Source: Polynucleobacter ibericus
GTDB taxonomy: Bacteria > Pseudomonadota > Gammaproteobacteria > Burkholderiales > Burkholderiaceae
Direction: 5' to 3'
Assembly (NCBI RefSeq): GCF_018687955.1
Contig: NZ_CP061309.1
Coordinates: forward strand, 1,720,007 to 1,784,006
Length of the DNA: 64,000 bases
The stretch's first letter is position 1, and every line of letters begins with the position of its first letter. Below are positions 47,028 to 55,814 of the stretch, one piece after another. The notes beneath the pieces were generated by a model, which did no database searches, had not been told where the DNA came from, and was given only the letters and a program-made list of their open reading frames with translations. Position numbers and translations under genes: made by a program.

Positions 47028-47951
47028 ATGGTTCAAAAGAAATCTGACAAACCGAATTTGCAAACACTGCCAGTCGCGCAGACTGCGGCGGCGTCTGCAT
47101 TTCCAATGCTGCCAACTCTTGGGGTTGGCACTCTCGACTCATATATTGCGTACGTTAATCGCGTACCGATGCTCAGCGCTGCGGAAGAGTTACATCTTGC
47201 GCAGGAATTTCGTCGCACAGAAAATGTGGATGCTGCTAAAACTTTAGTGCTGTCACATTTACGCCTGGTGGTATCTGTTGCTCGCCAATATCTTGGCTAT
47301 GGCATTCCACACGCTGACTTAATTCAAGAAGGCAATATTGGTTTGATGAAAGCAGTCAAACGCTACGACCCAAACAATGGTGCCCGCTTAGTGTCTTATG
47401 CAATTCATTGGATCAAAGCAGAGATTCATGAGTACATCCTTAAGAATTGGCGTTTAGTCAAAACTGCAACAACTAAAGCACAACGTAAGTTGTTCTTTAA
47501 CTTGCGTAGCAATAAACCTACTCTGAGTGCACTCACTCCAAGCGAAGTAGATGCCTTAGCCAAAGCACTTGATGTCAAAGGTTCAGACGTTAAAGAAATG
47601 GAGATGCGTCTTGCGGGTGGTGATGTAGCGCTTGAAGGCGACGATAGTGATGATGAGGCTGCTTACGCACCAATTCAATGGCTTGCAGACAGCTCTCAGG
47701 AGCCTACTGCACGCATTGCCAGTGCTGAAGCTGATGCACTTCAAGGCCCCAAGCTGGATCAAGCCTTGATGGCATTAGACGACCGCAGTCGTAATATTGT
47801 GCAGTCTCGTTGGTTGGCAATGGATGCTGACGGTAATGGCACAAAAACATTACACGATCTTGCGGATGAATATGGCATCTCCGCAGAACGCGTTCGCCAA
47901 ATCGAAACTGCTGCGCTAAAAAAGATGCGCGGCTTACTGCAAGCAGCCTAA
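47028..47951 (+). CDS. rpoH: RNA polymerase sigma factor RpoH (sigma 32)
   Basis: Heat-shock sigma factor. The 307-residue product has sigma regions 1.2 and 2 (LSAAEELHLAQEFRRTENVD, LVLSHLRLVVSVARQYLGYG, PHADLIQEGNIGLMKAVKRY), the diagnostic RpoH box QRKLFFNLR, and region 4 with DEYGISAERVRQIETAALKK. Start is ATG at 47028. Directly upstream is a perfect CIRCE operator overlapping the -35, so transcription is probably repressed by HrcA and released on heat shock, unlike E. coli where rpoH is controlled mainly by translation. A terminator follows the stop. Confidence 0.97.
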   Translation: MVQKKSDKPNLQTLPVAQTAAASAFPMLPTLGVGTLDSYIAYVNRVPMLSAAEELHLAQEFRRTENVDAAKTLVLSHLRLVVSVARQYLGYGIPHADLIQEGNIGLMKAVKRYDPNNGARLVSYAIHWIKAEIHEYILKNWRLVKTATTKAQRKLFFNLRSNKPTLSALTPSEVDALAKALDVKGSDVKEMEMRLAGGDVALEGDDSDDEAAYAPIQWLADSSQEPTARIASAEADALQGPKLDQALMALDDRSRNIVQSRWLAMDADGNGTKTLHDLADEYGISAERVRQIETAALKKMRGLLQAA

Positions 47952-47956
47952 CTAAA

Positions 47957-47980
47957 AAGAAGTTCAATTAAGAACTTCTT
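47957..47980. terminator. intrinsic terminator between rpoH and SCO1 gene
   Basis: AAGAAGTTC and GAACTTCTT form a 9-bp stem with a six-base loop, with A-run and T-run flanks, between the convergent rpoH and SCO-family genes. Confidence 0.8.
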
Positions 47981-47988
47981 TTGTCTCC

Positions 47989-48573
47989 TTACTTCAGCAA
48001 TTCTTTCAAGTCATGCGCCAGGGTCTCTGGACCTTGAGCGTGCTTGATATATAAACGTAGGCGACCATCGGGATCAAATGCGTAGCTTCCTGCTGTGTGA
48101 TCCATGGTGTAAGAGCCTGCCTTAGTTCCGGGCACTTTCTTGTAATAAATCTTAAAGTCCTTAGTTACCTTCTCTAAGCCAGCCTCGTCTGCAGGACGAA
48201 GACCCAAGAAACGAGGGTCAAATGCAGGCACATATTGCTTCAAAATCTCGGCAGTATCACGCTCTGGGTCTACTGTCACAAAAAGCACCTGCACCTTATC
48301 TGACTGGGGCCCCAATAGGGTCATGACTTGCTGCATTTCAGTTAAGGTCGTTGGGCAGATATCGGGGCACTGGGTATAGCCAAAGAACATCACTACCACT
48401 TTGCCTTTAAAGTCAGCCAAGGTTCTCACCTTGCCATCAGGATCCAGCAAGCTAAAGTCTTTACCAAAGGCTGTACTGCCAGTGATATCTATATTTTTGA
48501 ATTCTGGTTTAGGACTACATGCAGTCAATACAAAACAAAGGATGGCTACAAAGCAAGCACGCAAAAAATTCAT
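47989..48573 (-). CDS. SCO1/SenC family copper chaperone lipoprotein
   Basis: Delivers copper to, or keeps reduced, the CuA site of cytochrome oxidase subunit II. The 194-residue product starts with a lipoprotein signal ending in the lipobox LTAC, then a thioredoxin-like fold with the copper cysteines CxxxC in YTQCPDICPTTL (about 72-76) and the distant histidine ligand in TMDHTAGSYAFD. It is the last gene of the heme A/oxidase assembly group (SURF1, a membrane protein, ctaA, ctaB, SCO), eight bases after the ctaB stop. Confidence 0.94.
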   Translation of the reverse strand: MNFLRACFVAILCFVLTACSPKPEFKNIDITGSTAFGKDFSLLDPDGKVRTLADFKGKVVVMFFGYTQCPDICPTTLTEMQQVMTLLGPQSDKVQVLFVTVDPERDTAEILKQYVPAFDPRFLGLRPADEAGLEKVTKDFKIYYKKVPGTKAGSYTMDHTAGSYAFDPDGRLRLYIKHAQGPETLAHDLKELLK

Positions 48574-48580
48574 ATGGATC

Positions 48581-49474
48581 TCAGAGGAAATAATGGTCTA
48601 CCAAGAGCGCTGCAAAAAGTAGCGAAAGATAGGTAATGGAAAAACGGAAGGTTCTCTTGGCCAAGTCATCGCTGTAAGAAATAAAGAGCGCAATCACGTA
48701 AGCCAAGAACATTAGACCAAGAATAATTGCCGACACCAAATAGATAATGCCGCTCATGCCGTAAATATAAGGCAACATCGTAGCCGCAATCAATATCAGG
48801 GTGTAGAGCACGATATTGAGTAGCGTAAAGCGTTCTCCATGGGTCACGGGCAACATTGGCAGACCCGATTGAACATAGTCATCACGACGATATAAAGCCA
48901 ACGCCCAAAAATGTGGGGGCGTCCATACAAAAATAATCAGAACTAAAAGCCAAGCCTCAGCAGAGACGGTATTGGTTACCGCTGCCCAACCCAGTGCTGG
49001 TGGCATAGCGCCCGATAAGCCGCCAATCACAATATTTTGTGGTGTAGCTGGTTTCAGTAACCAGGTATAGATCACTGCATAACCAACGAATGTAGCAAGT
49101 GTTAACCACATCGTTAAGGGATTGCAAAAATTCCACAAAATAATCATTCCGAGCGAACCCAGAATGATGGAGAAAACAATAATATGAAAAGGGGTTACTT
49201 CGCCTGTAGCAGATGGACGCCAAGAAGTACGTTTCATCTTGGCATCTACGGCTTGTTCAATCAAACAGTTCACCGCAAATGCAGCTCCCGCCAAAAGCCA
49301 AATACCCACGATGCCCCCAAAGAGCACTGGATAAGGAACCATCCCAGGTGTTGCCAGGAACATGCCAATCACCGCACAAAAAACGGCAAGCTGAGTCACT
49401 CTGGGTTTAGTTAAAACCCAATATTGGCGCCAACGTGGCATAGCCACTGTTACGCTGGTTTTAGAGTCGCTCAT
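48581..49474 (-). CDS. ctaB: protoheme IX farnesyltransferase (heme O synthase)
   Basis: UbiA-family prenyltransferase that farnesylates heme B to heme O. The 297-residue product has about nine helices and the two acidic prenyl-diphosphate motifs, [15 protein letters not shown] and [16 protein letters not shown]. The ATG at 49474 ([10 protein letters not shown]) is chosen; the frame is open 40 codons further but that would overlap ctaA, whose stop lies two bases before this start. It works directly before CtaA in heme A synthesis and is placed right behind it. Confidence 0.96.
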   Translation of the reverse strand: MSDSKTSVTVAMPRWRQYWVLTKPRVTQLAVFCAVIGMFLATPGMVPYPVLFGGIVGIWLLAGAAFAVNCLIEQAVDAKMKRTSWRPSATGEVTPFHIIVFSIILGSLGMIILWNFCNPLTMWLTLATFVGYAVIYTWLLKPATPQNIVIGGLSGAMPPALGWAAVTNTVSAEAWLLVLIIFVWTPPHFWALALYRRDDYVQSGLPMLPVTHGERFTLLNIVLYTLILIAATMLPYIYGMSGIIYLVSAIILGLMFLAYVIALFISYSDDLAKRTFRFSITYLSLLFAALLVDHYFL

Positions 49475-49476
49475 AT

Positions 49477-50598
49477 TTATGCCATCTTCTTTTGAATGAA
49501 AGGCTTCCAAGACGCCCAATAACTCATTCTGACTAAACAGAATACCAAAGCTGCAGAGCCACCGGTATGCAATAGCGCAGCCAATAAGGGCCACTGAAAT
49601 ATCACATTCGAAATACCAGTCACGATCTGCAGCAGAAGTACAGCCAATAACAGCTTAGCTACCAAACCCAGACCAGATAAAACAGGGGTTGCTAGCTGCC
49701 GAGCCTTAAGGCCTAATGCACCCAGCACTACCACCACCAACACCGCAAAGAGTCGATGTGCCCAATGAATCGTTTGCAGCGCCACGGGGGAGATAAATTC
49801 ACCTTGGGCATTTAAACCCAATTGGCGCCAAAGGGTAAAGCCTTCGCTCCAATTAGTTTCTGGCCATACGCTACCCATGCAGGTCGGAAAATCTGGACAT
49901 GCTAAGACGGCGTAATTGGTGCTCACCCAAGCACCCAAGAAAACCTGGATAAAGAGAACCACAAAAGAAAGGGTGAGAAGCTGCGCTGAAATGGGTCGAA
50001 TACGAAGAATGCGAACTGCAGAAAGTTTTTCTTCCCAAGATTCTTGTGCATACAAGGTCAGGAAGGACAACAAAACTAAAGCCAACATCAAATGAATAGT
50101 GACAATAATGGGTTGTAACTTGAGGGTCACAGTCCAGGCACCAAAGGCGCCTTGCACGCAAACCAATACAAGTAAGCCGAGACTACCCAGCAAAGGATTT
50201 TTTCCTAAAGATTTGAGCTTACTAAATGCGATTCCTACTTGTACCAAAATGAGTGCGCCTACCGTCATCGCCAAATAGCGATGAATCATCTCGATCCAAG
50301 CTTTAATAACCGTCACAGGTCCAGTGGGCATGGCGCTCTCAGCCTGCTGAATCTCACTGAGGGCATGAAATGGATTGGAGGTGCCATAGCATCCAGGCCA
50401 GTCAGGACAACCTAAACCTGAGTCAGTAAGGCGTGTAAACGCACCAAACACAATCAGATCAAAAGTCATAAAGACCAATACCCAATTGAGTTTTTGGAAA
50501 AAACTATAGCCTGGCTTTCTCCAAAGATAGAGCAGCGGCAGGCCGGCAAAAATAATTGCGATAGCCGCTAACTCTAAAAATAAAATCAAACTTGGCAT
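49477..50598 (-). CDS. ctaA: heme A synthase (COX15/CtaA)
   Basis: Membrane oxygenase that converts heme O to heme A. The 373-residue product has eight helices with the paired histidine regions, for example [16 protein letters not shown] and [14 protein letters not shown], and the conserved [20 protein letters not shown]. The cysteine-containing loops GCPDWPGC and ACPDFPTC are both present. Its ATG overlaps the stop of the upstream membrane protein by one base, and ctaB follows after two bases. Confidence 0.96.
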   Translation of the reverse strand: MPSLILFLELAAIAIIFAGLPLLYLWRKPGYSFFQKLNWVLVFMTFDLIVFGAFTRLTDSGLGCPDWPGCYGTSNPFHALSEIQQAESAMPTGPVTVIKAWIEMIHRYLAMTVGALILVQVGIAFSKLKSLGKNPLLGSLGLLVLVCVQGAFGAWTVTLKLQPIIVTIHLMLALVLLSFLTLYAQESWEEKLSAVRILRIRPISAQLLTLSFVVLFIQVFLGAWVSTNYAVLACPDFPTCMGSVWPETNWSEGFTLWRQLGLNAQGEFISPVALQTIHWAHRLFAVLVVVVLGALGLKARQLATPVLSGLGLVAKLLLAVLLLQIVTGISNVIFQWPLLAALLHTGGSAALVFCLVRMSYWASWKPFIQKKMA

Positions 50599-51254
50599 TA
50601 CAAATTCTCGCCCTTATGATTTAACTTCAGGAGCTTTTCTAGATCTTTTTTCATACCAGCGAACTCTTTAGGAGAGTTTGTCACCGGGAAGTACATCATC
50701 TTTGCGGGGCTTGGGTCTACTAACTGAATCTGCAGACCCGCACCCTCTTTATTTAGCCATGCCTCAAAGTCAGAACGAAGTTTAGGATCCGACGGAAGGG
50801 AAACAATTTTGAAGCCCGCAGCTTTTTCGTCATACGCTTTAATGACTTCTGGATCAACAGGCTGACCATCTGTATTAACCCATAGGAGTTGTAGGCGACC
50901 GCCCTCCCTCCCCATAGCAACCTTTACTTGACGCATCAAAAATAAGGCTTCAATACATTTCTCATCCTTAACCTTGCATTCACCAGCAGGGCGAGCAATT
51001 AAAAGACTCCATTTACCTTTTGTGGGTGTATCAAGCCATGCTGTATTGAATTCTTGAGCTGGGTAAACAAGGGTACCTAAATTGGTTTTACCGCCTGTAG
51101 GCTTAATCACGTAATACGTAAAATACGATGCGATTACTGGAGAGGCGCAAGCTAGCAATAGTAATAGCATCTGAATGCGACCACGACGGGTGCGCGCATT
51201 AATAGCAGCTGAATCTACCTGTGATGCCGGAATTAATAACTCTTTATCACTCAC
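50598..51254 (-). CDS. membrane-anchored protein of the oxidase assembly cluster, thioredoxin-like
   Basis: A 218-residue protein with one membrane helix (about 28-48) and a periplasmic domain. No named family is recognised with confidence. The periplasmic part has a strand-helix-strand pattern resembling SCO/thioredoxin folds: WSLLIARPAGEC, then CIEALFLMRQV, then LQLLWVNTDG. Two cysteines lie seven apart (CKVKDEKC) where SCO has CxxxC. GTG start in a GTGA overlap with the SURF1 stop; its own stop overlaps the ctaA start. I infer a helper role in oxidase assembly from location. Confidence 0.75.
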   Translation of the reverse strand: MSDKELLIPASQVDSAAINARTRRGRIQMLLLLLACASPVIASYFTYYVIKPTGGKTNLGTLVYPAQEFNTAWLDTPTKGKWSLLIARPAGECKVKDEKCIEALFLMRQVKVAMGREGGRLQLLWVNTDGQPVDPEVIKAYDEKAAGFKIVSLPSDPKLRSDFEAWLNKEGAGLQIQLVDPSPAKMMYFPVTNSPKEFAGMKKDLEKLLKLNHKGENL

Positions 51255-52039
51255 CCTTGATCCCCATTCGCAAAACCCTGACGTTTATATTGCCGCAAAC
51301 CTGTAACCAACCAAAATACGAAACCAGCAAAAGCTAAAGCAAACCACTGGAATGCATAAGCATAATGGCGATCGACTCCACTTGTCAGAGGCGGCCACTC
51401 ACGTAGCAAACCATCATCCGAGCCGACCTCAACCTCACGCAAAATAAATGGAGCTTGCGCCCAACTATGCAACTTGCTTTCTGTGGCTAAATCAAAGTTT
51501 TGCTCGATTCTGGGTTTGTCTTTCTCCACAGCGTTCTTGCCGCCACCTAGTTCATAGACTTTTCCAGGATGGGCAAAAACAATCCCTTCAACACTAACTA
51601 CGGTATTGGAGGTTTGCACGGGCGGGAGAGTCTCCCGATTTTCATTATTACGTGGCGCCCAACCCCGATTAACCCACAGCACCTCACCGCCACCCTCAAG
51701 CTTCAAGGGCATCATCAGATAAAAGCCGGACTGCGCATTATTACTACCGACAGGGGGAATCGGTCTTGGCCGATTGTCCAGCCAAATGGCTGCCTCAGGG
51801 ATATATTGGCCGCGCGCAATCATGCGACGCTCACGCGCCTCTTCTAGGCTCCAAGGGCCTTTATTGGCATTTAAGATGGGCATTTGTTGTCTGGCCTGCA
51901 AATTGGCAGCTAAAGCCATTTTGGTCTCAGCCCTACCTAACTGCCAAATGCCAGCGCCACAGCCAATGGCAACGACCAGCAAGGCTGATACAGTAGCAAC
52001 TATGCGCTTAGTAATGAGGGCAGTTAATAGACTATTCAA
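51251..52039 (-). CDS. SURF1 family cytochrome oxidase assembly protein
   Basis: Inner-membrane protein that assists heme a insertion into oxidase subunit I. The 262-residue product has the two terminal membrane helices of the family (about 10-30 and 225-245), the conserved LGRAETKMALAANLQARQQMP, ARGQYIPEAAIWLDNRP, LWVNRGWAP and the C-terminal RHYAYAFQWFALAF. The start is TTG at 52039, since no ATG is available, and the ribosome binding site is poor. It is divergent from a small twin-helix protein gene with 24 bases between starts. Confidence 0.92.
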   Translation of the reverse strand: MNSLLTALITKRIVATVSALLVVAIGCGAGIWQLGRAETKMALAANLQARQQMPILNANKGPWSLEEARERRMIARGQYIPEAAIWLDNRPRPIPPVGSNNAQSGFYLMMPLKLEGGGEVLWVNRGWAPRNNENRETLPPVQTSNTVVSVEGIVFAHPGKVYELGGGKNAVEKDKPRIEQNFDLATESKLHSWAQAPFILREVEVGSDDGLLREWPPLTSGVDRHYAYAFQWFALAFAGFVFWLVTGLRQYKRQGFANGDQG

Positions 52040-52063
52040 GAGATTGAAAAATAAGGATTTGAA

Positions 52064-52276
52064 ATGAAGTGGCTTATTCCGATTGTCCTACTAATGATTG
52101 TTTTTAGCTTAGGATCAGCCTTGTATTACATGATGAAAGATAAGGGTAATAGTTCGCGCATGGTTCACTCGCTCATGCTGCGTATTGGCCTATCTGTCGC
52201 CTTATTTATAGGTATTCTTTTGGCTAATTACTTTGGCTTGATTGAAGCCACCGGAATTAAAGTGGGTACCAATTAA
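52064..52276 (+). CDS. twin transmembrane protein, DUF2909 family
   Basis: A 70-residue protein composed of two hydrophobic helices (about 3-24 and 43-62) joined by a charged loop (MKDKGNSSRMVHSLMLR). It matches the small DUF2909 family that is found on the opposite strand inside cytochrome oxidase loci of betaproteobacteria. The ATG at 52064 has a good ribosome binding site (AAGGA). Function is unknown. It splits the oxidase genes into two minus-strand units and ends before a strong bidirectional terminator shared with ctaE. Confidence 0.85.
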   Translation: MKWLIPIVLLMIVFSLGSALYYMMKDKGNSSRMVHSLMLRIGLSVALFIGILLANYFGLIEATGIKVGTN

Positions 52277-52315
52277 GACGCTCTAATACATCCCAGTAAT
52301 TGGGCTCTTAAAAAC

Positions 52316-52340
52316 AAATCGGGGCTTTAGGCCCCGATTT
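52316..52340. terminator. intrinsic terminator between the DUF2909 gene and ctaE
   Basis: AAATCGGGGC and GCCCCGATTT form a 10-bp stem with a five-base loop. The genes converge here, and A- and T-runs make it functional in both directions. Confidence 0.93.
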
Positions 52341-52350
52341 TTATTCTGAT

Positions 52351-53205
52351 TTACATCCAGTAAACAGCAATGTACAGACCAAGCCAGACTACGTCAACGA
52401 AGTGCCAATACCAAGCAGCGCCTTCAAATGCAAAGTGATGCTTAGATGTAAAGTCGCCACGAATCATACGACGCAACACAATCGCCAACATCGTGCCGCC
52501 AAGGAATACGTGGAAACCGTGGAAACCCGTCAGCATGAAGAAGGTTGAGCCATAGATACCTGAAGTCAATTTCAAGTTCAGCTCATGGTAAGCATGGTAG
52601 TACTCGTAGACTTGGAAGCCCAAGAAGATAACGCCCAAACCAACAGTTGCAGCCAAGCCATAAATGGCTTTTTTCATGTGGTTTTCTACTAAGGCATGGT
52701 GAGCAATCGTAATCGTCACACCAGAGCTCAAGAGCAACAAGGTATTGATTGTTGGGATTGGCCATGGGCCCATCGTTGTGAACTTCTCAACTAAGCCAGC
52801 AGGGCCATCATTTGGCCAAACAGCCTGGAAATCGGGCCAAAGCAATTTGCTCTCAACATCACCCATCCAAGGCATTGCAATATTGCGCGCATAGAAAAGG
52901 GCTGCAAAGAATGCTCCGAAGAACATAATTTCAGAGAAGATGAACCATGCCATTGACCAGCGATAAGAGATGTCTACGTTGATCCCATTCTTGCCAGCAT
53001 TTGACTCTGCAATCGTGTCGCCAAACCAGTTATACAGAACATAAATCACCCATGCCACACCCGCGAGGGTCAGAGGACCACCCCAAGAAGCATGATTTAC
53101 CCATCCTGAAATACCAAAGCCAAATGCAATTAAACCTAAAGCGGCCATTGCTGGATGTCTAGATAGTCCAGGGACGTAATAGTAAGGGGTTGAATTGGAT
53201 GACAT
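52351..53205 (-). CDS. ctaE: cytochrome c oxidase subunit III
   Basis: Seven-helix subunit of the aa3-type oxidase. The 284-residue product begins MSSNSTPYYYVPGLSRHP and has WFIFSEIMFFGAFFAALFY, FFMLTGFHGFHVFLGG and the ending WYWHFVDVVWLGLYIAVYW, all typical of subunit III. The ATG at 53205 follows a GAGA ribosome binding site and is preferred over a TTG 18 bases upstream. It is the last gene of the ctaC-ctaD-ctaG-ctaE unit and is followed by a terminator. Confidence 0.97.
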   Translation of the reverse strand: MSSNSTPYYYVPGLSRHPAMAALGLIAFGFGISGWVNHASWGGPLTLAGVAWVIYVLYNWFGDTIAESNAGKNGINVDISYRWSMAWFIFSEIMFFGAFFAALFYARNIAMPWMGDVESKLLWPDFQAVWPNDGPAGLVEKFTTMGPWPIPTINTLLLLSSGVTITIAHHALVENHMKKAIYGLAATVGLGVIFLGFQVYEYYHAYHELNLKLTSGIYGSTFFMLTGFHGFHVFLGGTMLAIVLRRMIRGDFTSKHHFAFEGAAWYWHFVDVVWLGLYIAVYWM

Positions 53206-53234
53206 CTTATTCTCTCTATTCAATCAAAAAATAA

Positions 53235-53429
53235 TCAATGGGACACAACTGCTTTCACTATCAAGAGGAGAACACCCATAAAAATCAAGGCGCCAACTAC
53301 TCCTGCAATGATAATGTGCACAAAACTCAATGAAGCAACATCTTCCTGCAAACCTGCTTTTTTACGCACCCCCAAAAAGCCCCACATCACGGCTTTCATA
53401 GACTGCATAAAACTACTTTTCTTCTTCAC
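53235..53429 (-). CDS. DUF2970 single-helix protein of the oxidase operon
   Basis: A 64-residue protein with a basic N-terminus (MKKKSSFMQSMKAVMWGFLG) and one membrane helix (about 37-60, VHIIIAGVVGALIFMGVLLL). It matches the small DUF2970 family, always met between ctaG and ctaE in this group as far as I recall. It starts with GTG in a GTGA overlap with the ctaG stop. Function is unknown; an accessory or assembly role for the oxidase is inferred from strict linkage. Confidence 0.85.
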   Translation of the reverse strand: MKKKSSFMQSMKAVMWGFLGVRKKAGLQEDVASLSFVHIIIAGVVGALIFMGVLLLIVKAVVSH

Positions 53430-54010
53430 GAAGCCAACCTTGGTTTAGGAGCTGGAGGCGTACCGCCCAAGCCCAATTCAAAGAAGGTGTATGACAAAGT
53501 AATTGTTTTTACATCATCTGGTAAACCTGCGTCGATCACAAAGATTACCGGCATCTTTTTTGTTTCTTTTGCTGCTAGCGTTTGCTCCTGAAAGCAAAAG
53601 CACTCTAATTTCGTAAAAAACTCCGTTGCGCTTTTAGGCGCATAACTCGGTATTGCTTGAGCGCGTACCGGGCGATTTTGATTGTTTGTCACTTCATAAA
53701 CAATCTCGGTCATCTCACCAGGATGCACTTCTAAAAAGTTTTTTACTGGCTTAAAAGTAAACGGGCCGCGGCTGTTGGAGTCAAACTCAATTGTCACCGT
53801 CCGAGCATAGTTAACCTGAGTATTGCCAACCTTATTAGGGCTAAAGGCTCTGACACCATAATCATTCTTACTCGTTACTACATTAATTCCAGTGACCTCA
53901 CATAAGGCCTTATACATTGGAACCAAAGCATAGCCAAAGCCAAACATCATGACTGAAGCAATCAGTAGCTTCAATAAGATTTGGCGGTTTGCAGAATAAA
54001 TAACTGACAT
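53426..54010 (-). CDS. ctaG: cytochrome c oxidase assembly protein CtaG/Cox11
   Basis: Copper chaperone that builds the CuB centre in subunit I. The 194-residue product has one N-terminal membrane helix (QILLKLLIASVMMFGFGYALVPMY) and a periplasmic immunoglobulin-like domain with the copper motif CFCFQEQ. The ATG at 54010 (MSVIYSANRQ) is preferred over the GTG at 54043, because it matches relatives and leaves room for the small upstream gene. It follows the 43-residue gene and precedes DUF2970. Confidence 0.95.
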   Translation of the reverse strand: MSVIYSANRQILLKLLIASVMMFGFGYALVPMYKALCEVTGINVVTSKNDYGVRAFSPNKVGNTQVNYARTVTIEFDSNSRGPFTFKPVKNFLEVHPGEMTEIVYEVTNNQNRPVRAQAIPSYAPKSATEFFTKLECFCFQEQTLAAKETKKMPVIFVIDAGLPDDVKTITLSYTFFELGLGGTPPAPKPRLAS

Positions 54011-54024
54011 ATTGGCAAGTGGGA

Positions 54025-54156
54025 TTAACCCAAAACGCTCCACTTCATCACAATGCCGATAAAGAAGACAGCAGCAATGCTTAAAAGGATGAGCCCTAAG
54101 CGGCGATTATTCGCAGCCAGGGCTTGTTTAGGAGACGTATTAAATTCCTGCTTCAC
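54025..54156 (-). CDS. cytochrome oxidase small assembly protein, 43 residues
   Basis: A short frame that begins with GTG at 54156, inside the last codons of ctaD (17-base overlap in another frame), and ends at a TAA before ctaG. The product begins [17 protein letters not shown] and has one membrane helix, [18 protein letters not shown], with positive residues on the cytoplasmic side and a short tail KWSVLG. Burkholderiales oxidase operons carry a tiny single-helix gene at exactly this place, often annotated as small assembly protein. No ATG is present. The overlap with ctaD suggests translational coupling. Confidence 0.72.
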   Translation of the reverse strand: MKQEFNTSPKQALAANNRRLGLILLSIAAVFFIGIVMKWSVLG

Positions 54157-55771
54157 GCATTTGCTCTGCGCTAGGCGGAGTTTCAAAAGTATGGTGTGGT
54201 GCTGGTGAAGGGACTGTCCACTCTAGGCCTTTAGCTCCATCCCATGGCTTCATCGGTGCTTTTTCACCCTGACCACGATACGCTGGCATCACAACAAAAA
54301 GCAAGAAATACACCTGTGACAAACCAAAACCTAAGGCGCCAATCGAAGCAATCGAATTGAAATCAGCGAACTGAGTTGGGTAGTCAGCATAACGACGTGG
54401 CATACCCGCCAAGCCCAAGAAGTGCATTGGGAAGAAAGTGATGTTGAAGAAAATCATGGAAGTCCAGAAATGGATCTTTCCGCGAGTTTCACTAGCCATG
54501 TAGCCAGTCCACTTTGGACACCAGTAGTAGAAGCCGGCAAACATCGCAAACAATGAACCTGCAACTAAAACATAGTGGAAGTGCGCTACAACATAGTAAG
54601 TATCCTGCAGGCCGATATCAATTGGCGCCATGGCTAGAATCAAACCAGTAAAGCCGCCCATCGTAAATACGAAGATAAAACCAATAGCCCACAACATTGG
54701 AGTTTCAAAGGTCATTGAACCTTTCCACATTGTTGCAACCCAGTTAAAAATCTTCACGCCAGTTGGAACAGCAATCAACATGGTTGCGTACATAAAGAAT
54801 AGTTGCCCAGTTACCGGCATACCAGTTGCAAACATGTGGTGAGCCCAAACGATGAATGACAAGATCGCAATGGATGATGTTGCATAAACCATTGAGCTAT
54901 AGCCAAACAGGGTTTTTCTGGAGAAGGCTGGAACAATTTCACTCACGATTCCGAACGCTGGAAGAATCATGATGTAAACCTCTGGGTGACCAAAGAACCA
55001 GAAAATATGCTGGAACATGATTGGGTCACCACCGCCAACAGCGGAGAAGAATGAAGTACCGAAATGACGATCAGTCAGAACCATCGTAATTGCGCCAGCC
55101 AATACAGGCATCACAGCAATCAACAAGTAAGCAGTAATCAACCATGTCCAGCAGAACATTGGCATCTTCATCAATGTCATGCCAGGAGCGCGCATATTCA
55201 AAATGGTAACGATGATATTGATCGAGCCCATGATGGAAGAAGCGCCTAATAAATGGAGGGCAAAAATCGCCATATCCATACCAGGGCCCATTTGTGAGGT
55301 CAAAGGCGCGTAGATAGTCCAACCACCTGCTGGAGCACCACCAGGAACAAGGAATGAGCTCAATAACAAAGTTGCCGCCACTGGCAGAATCCAGAAGCTA
55401 AAGTTGTTCATACGCGCAAATGCCATATCAGATGCGCCAATTTGCAAAGGCACCATCCAGTTAGCAAAACCAACGAAGGCTGGCATGATCGCACCGAACA
55501 CCATTACCAAACCGTGCATGGTAGTTAGCTGATTGAAGAATTCTGGGCGCAGGAACTGCAAACCAGGCTGGAACAATTCCAAACGAATTCCCAAGGCCAT
55601 CACACCGCCAGCTAATAAGCTAACGAAAGAGAAGATCAAATACATCGTGCCGATGTCTTTGTGGTTGGTTGCAAACAACCAACGACGCCAACCATGTGGC
55701 GTGTGATCGTCATGCGCGTGGTCATGCGCGTGGTCGTGTGCGTGATCGTGGGTAGTAGAGACTGTGCTCAT
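54140..55771 (-). CDS. ctaD: cytochrome c oxidase subunit I
   Basis: Catalytic heme-copper subunit with heme a, heme a3 and CuB. The 543-residue product has twelve helices, the CuB/heme region [18 protein letters not shown] with the cross-linked His-Tyr pair, the K-channel region, and the second histidine pair in [15 protein letters not shown]. The N-terminus, before the first helix, is a repeated His/Asp stretch ([15 protein letters not shown]) encoded by near-identical 12-bp units, which may bind copper. The gene overlaps the small downstream reading frame. Confidence 0.97.
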   Translation of the reverse strand: MSTVSTTHDHAHDHAHDHAHDDHTPHGWRRWLFATNHKDIGTMYLIFSFVSLLAGGVMALGIRLELFQPGLQFLRPEFFNQLTTMHGLVMVFGAIMPAFVGFANWMVPLQIGASDMAFARMNNFSFWILPVAATLLLSSFLVPGGAPAGGWTIYAPLTSQMGPGMDMAIFALHLLGASSIMGSINIIVTILNMRAPGMTLMKMPMFCWTWLITAYLLIAVMPVLAGAITMVLTDRHFGTSFFSAVGGGDPIMFQHIFWFFGHPEVYIMILPAFGIVSEIVPAFSRKTLFGYSSMVYATSSIAILSFIVWAHHMFATGMPVTGQLFFMYATMLIAVPTGVKIFNWVATMWKGSMTFETPMLWAIGFIFVFTMGGFTGLILAMAPIDIGLQDTYYVVAHFHYVLVAGSLFAMFAGFYYWCPKWTGYMASETRGKIHFWTSMIFFNITFFPMHFLGLAGMPRRYADYPTQFADFNSIASIGALGFGLSQVYFLLFVVMPAYRGQGEKAPMKPWDGAKGLEWTVPSPAPHHTFETPPSAEQMREAGI

Positions 55772-55814
55772 AAATTACTCCGGTTTCGTTTTTATCTGTA
55801 TTGGTTAATCTGAA

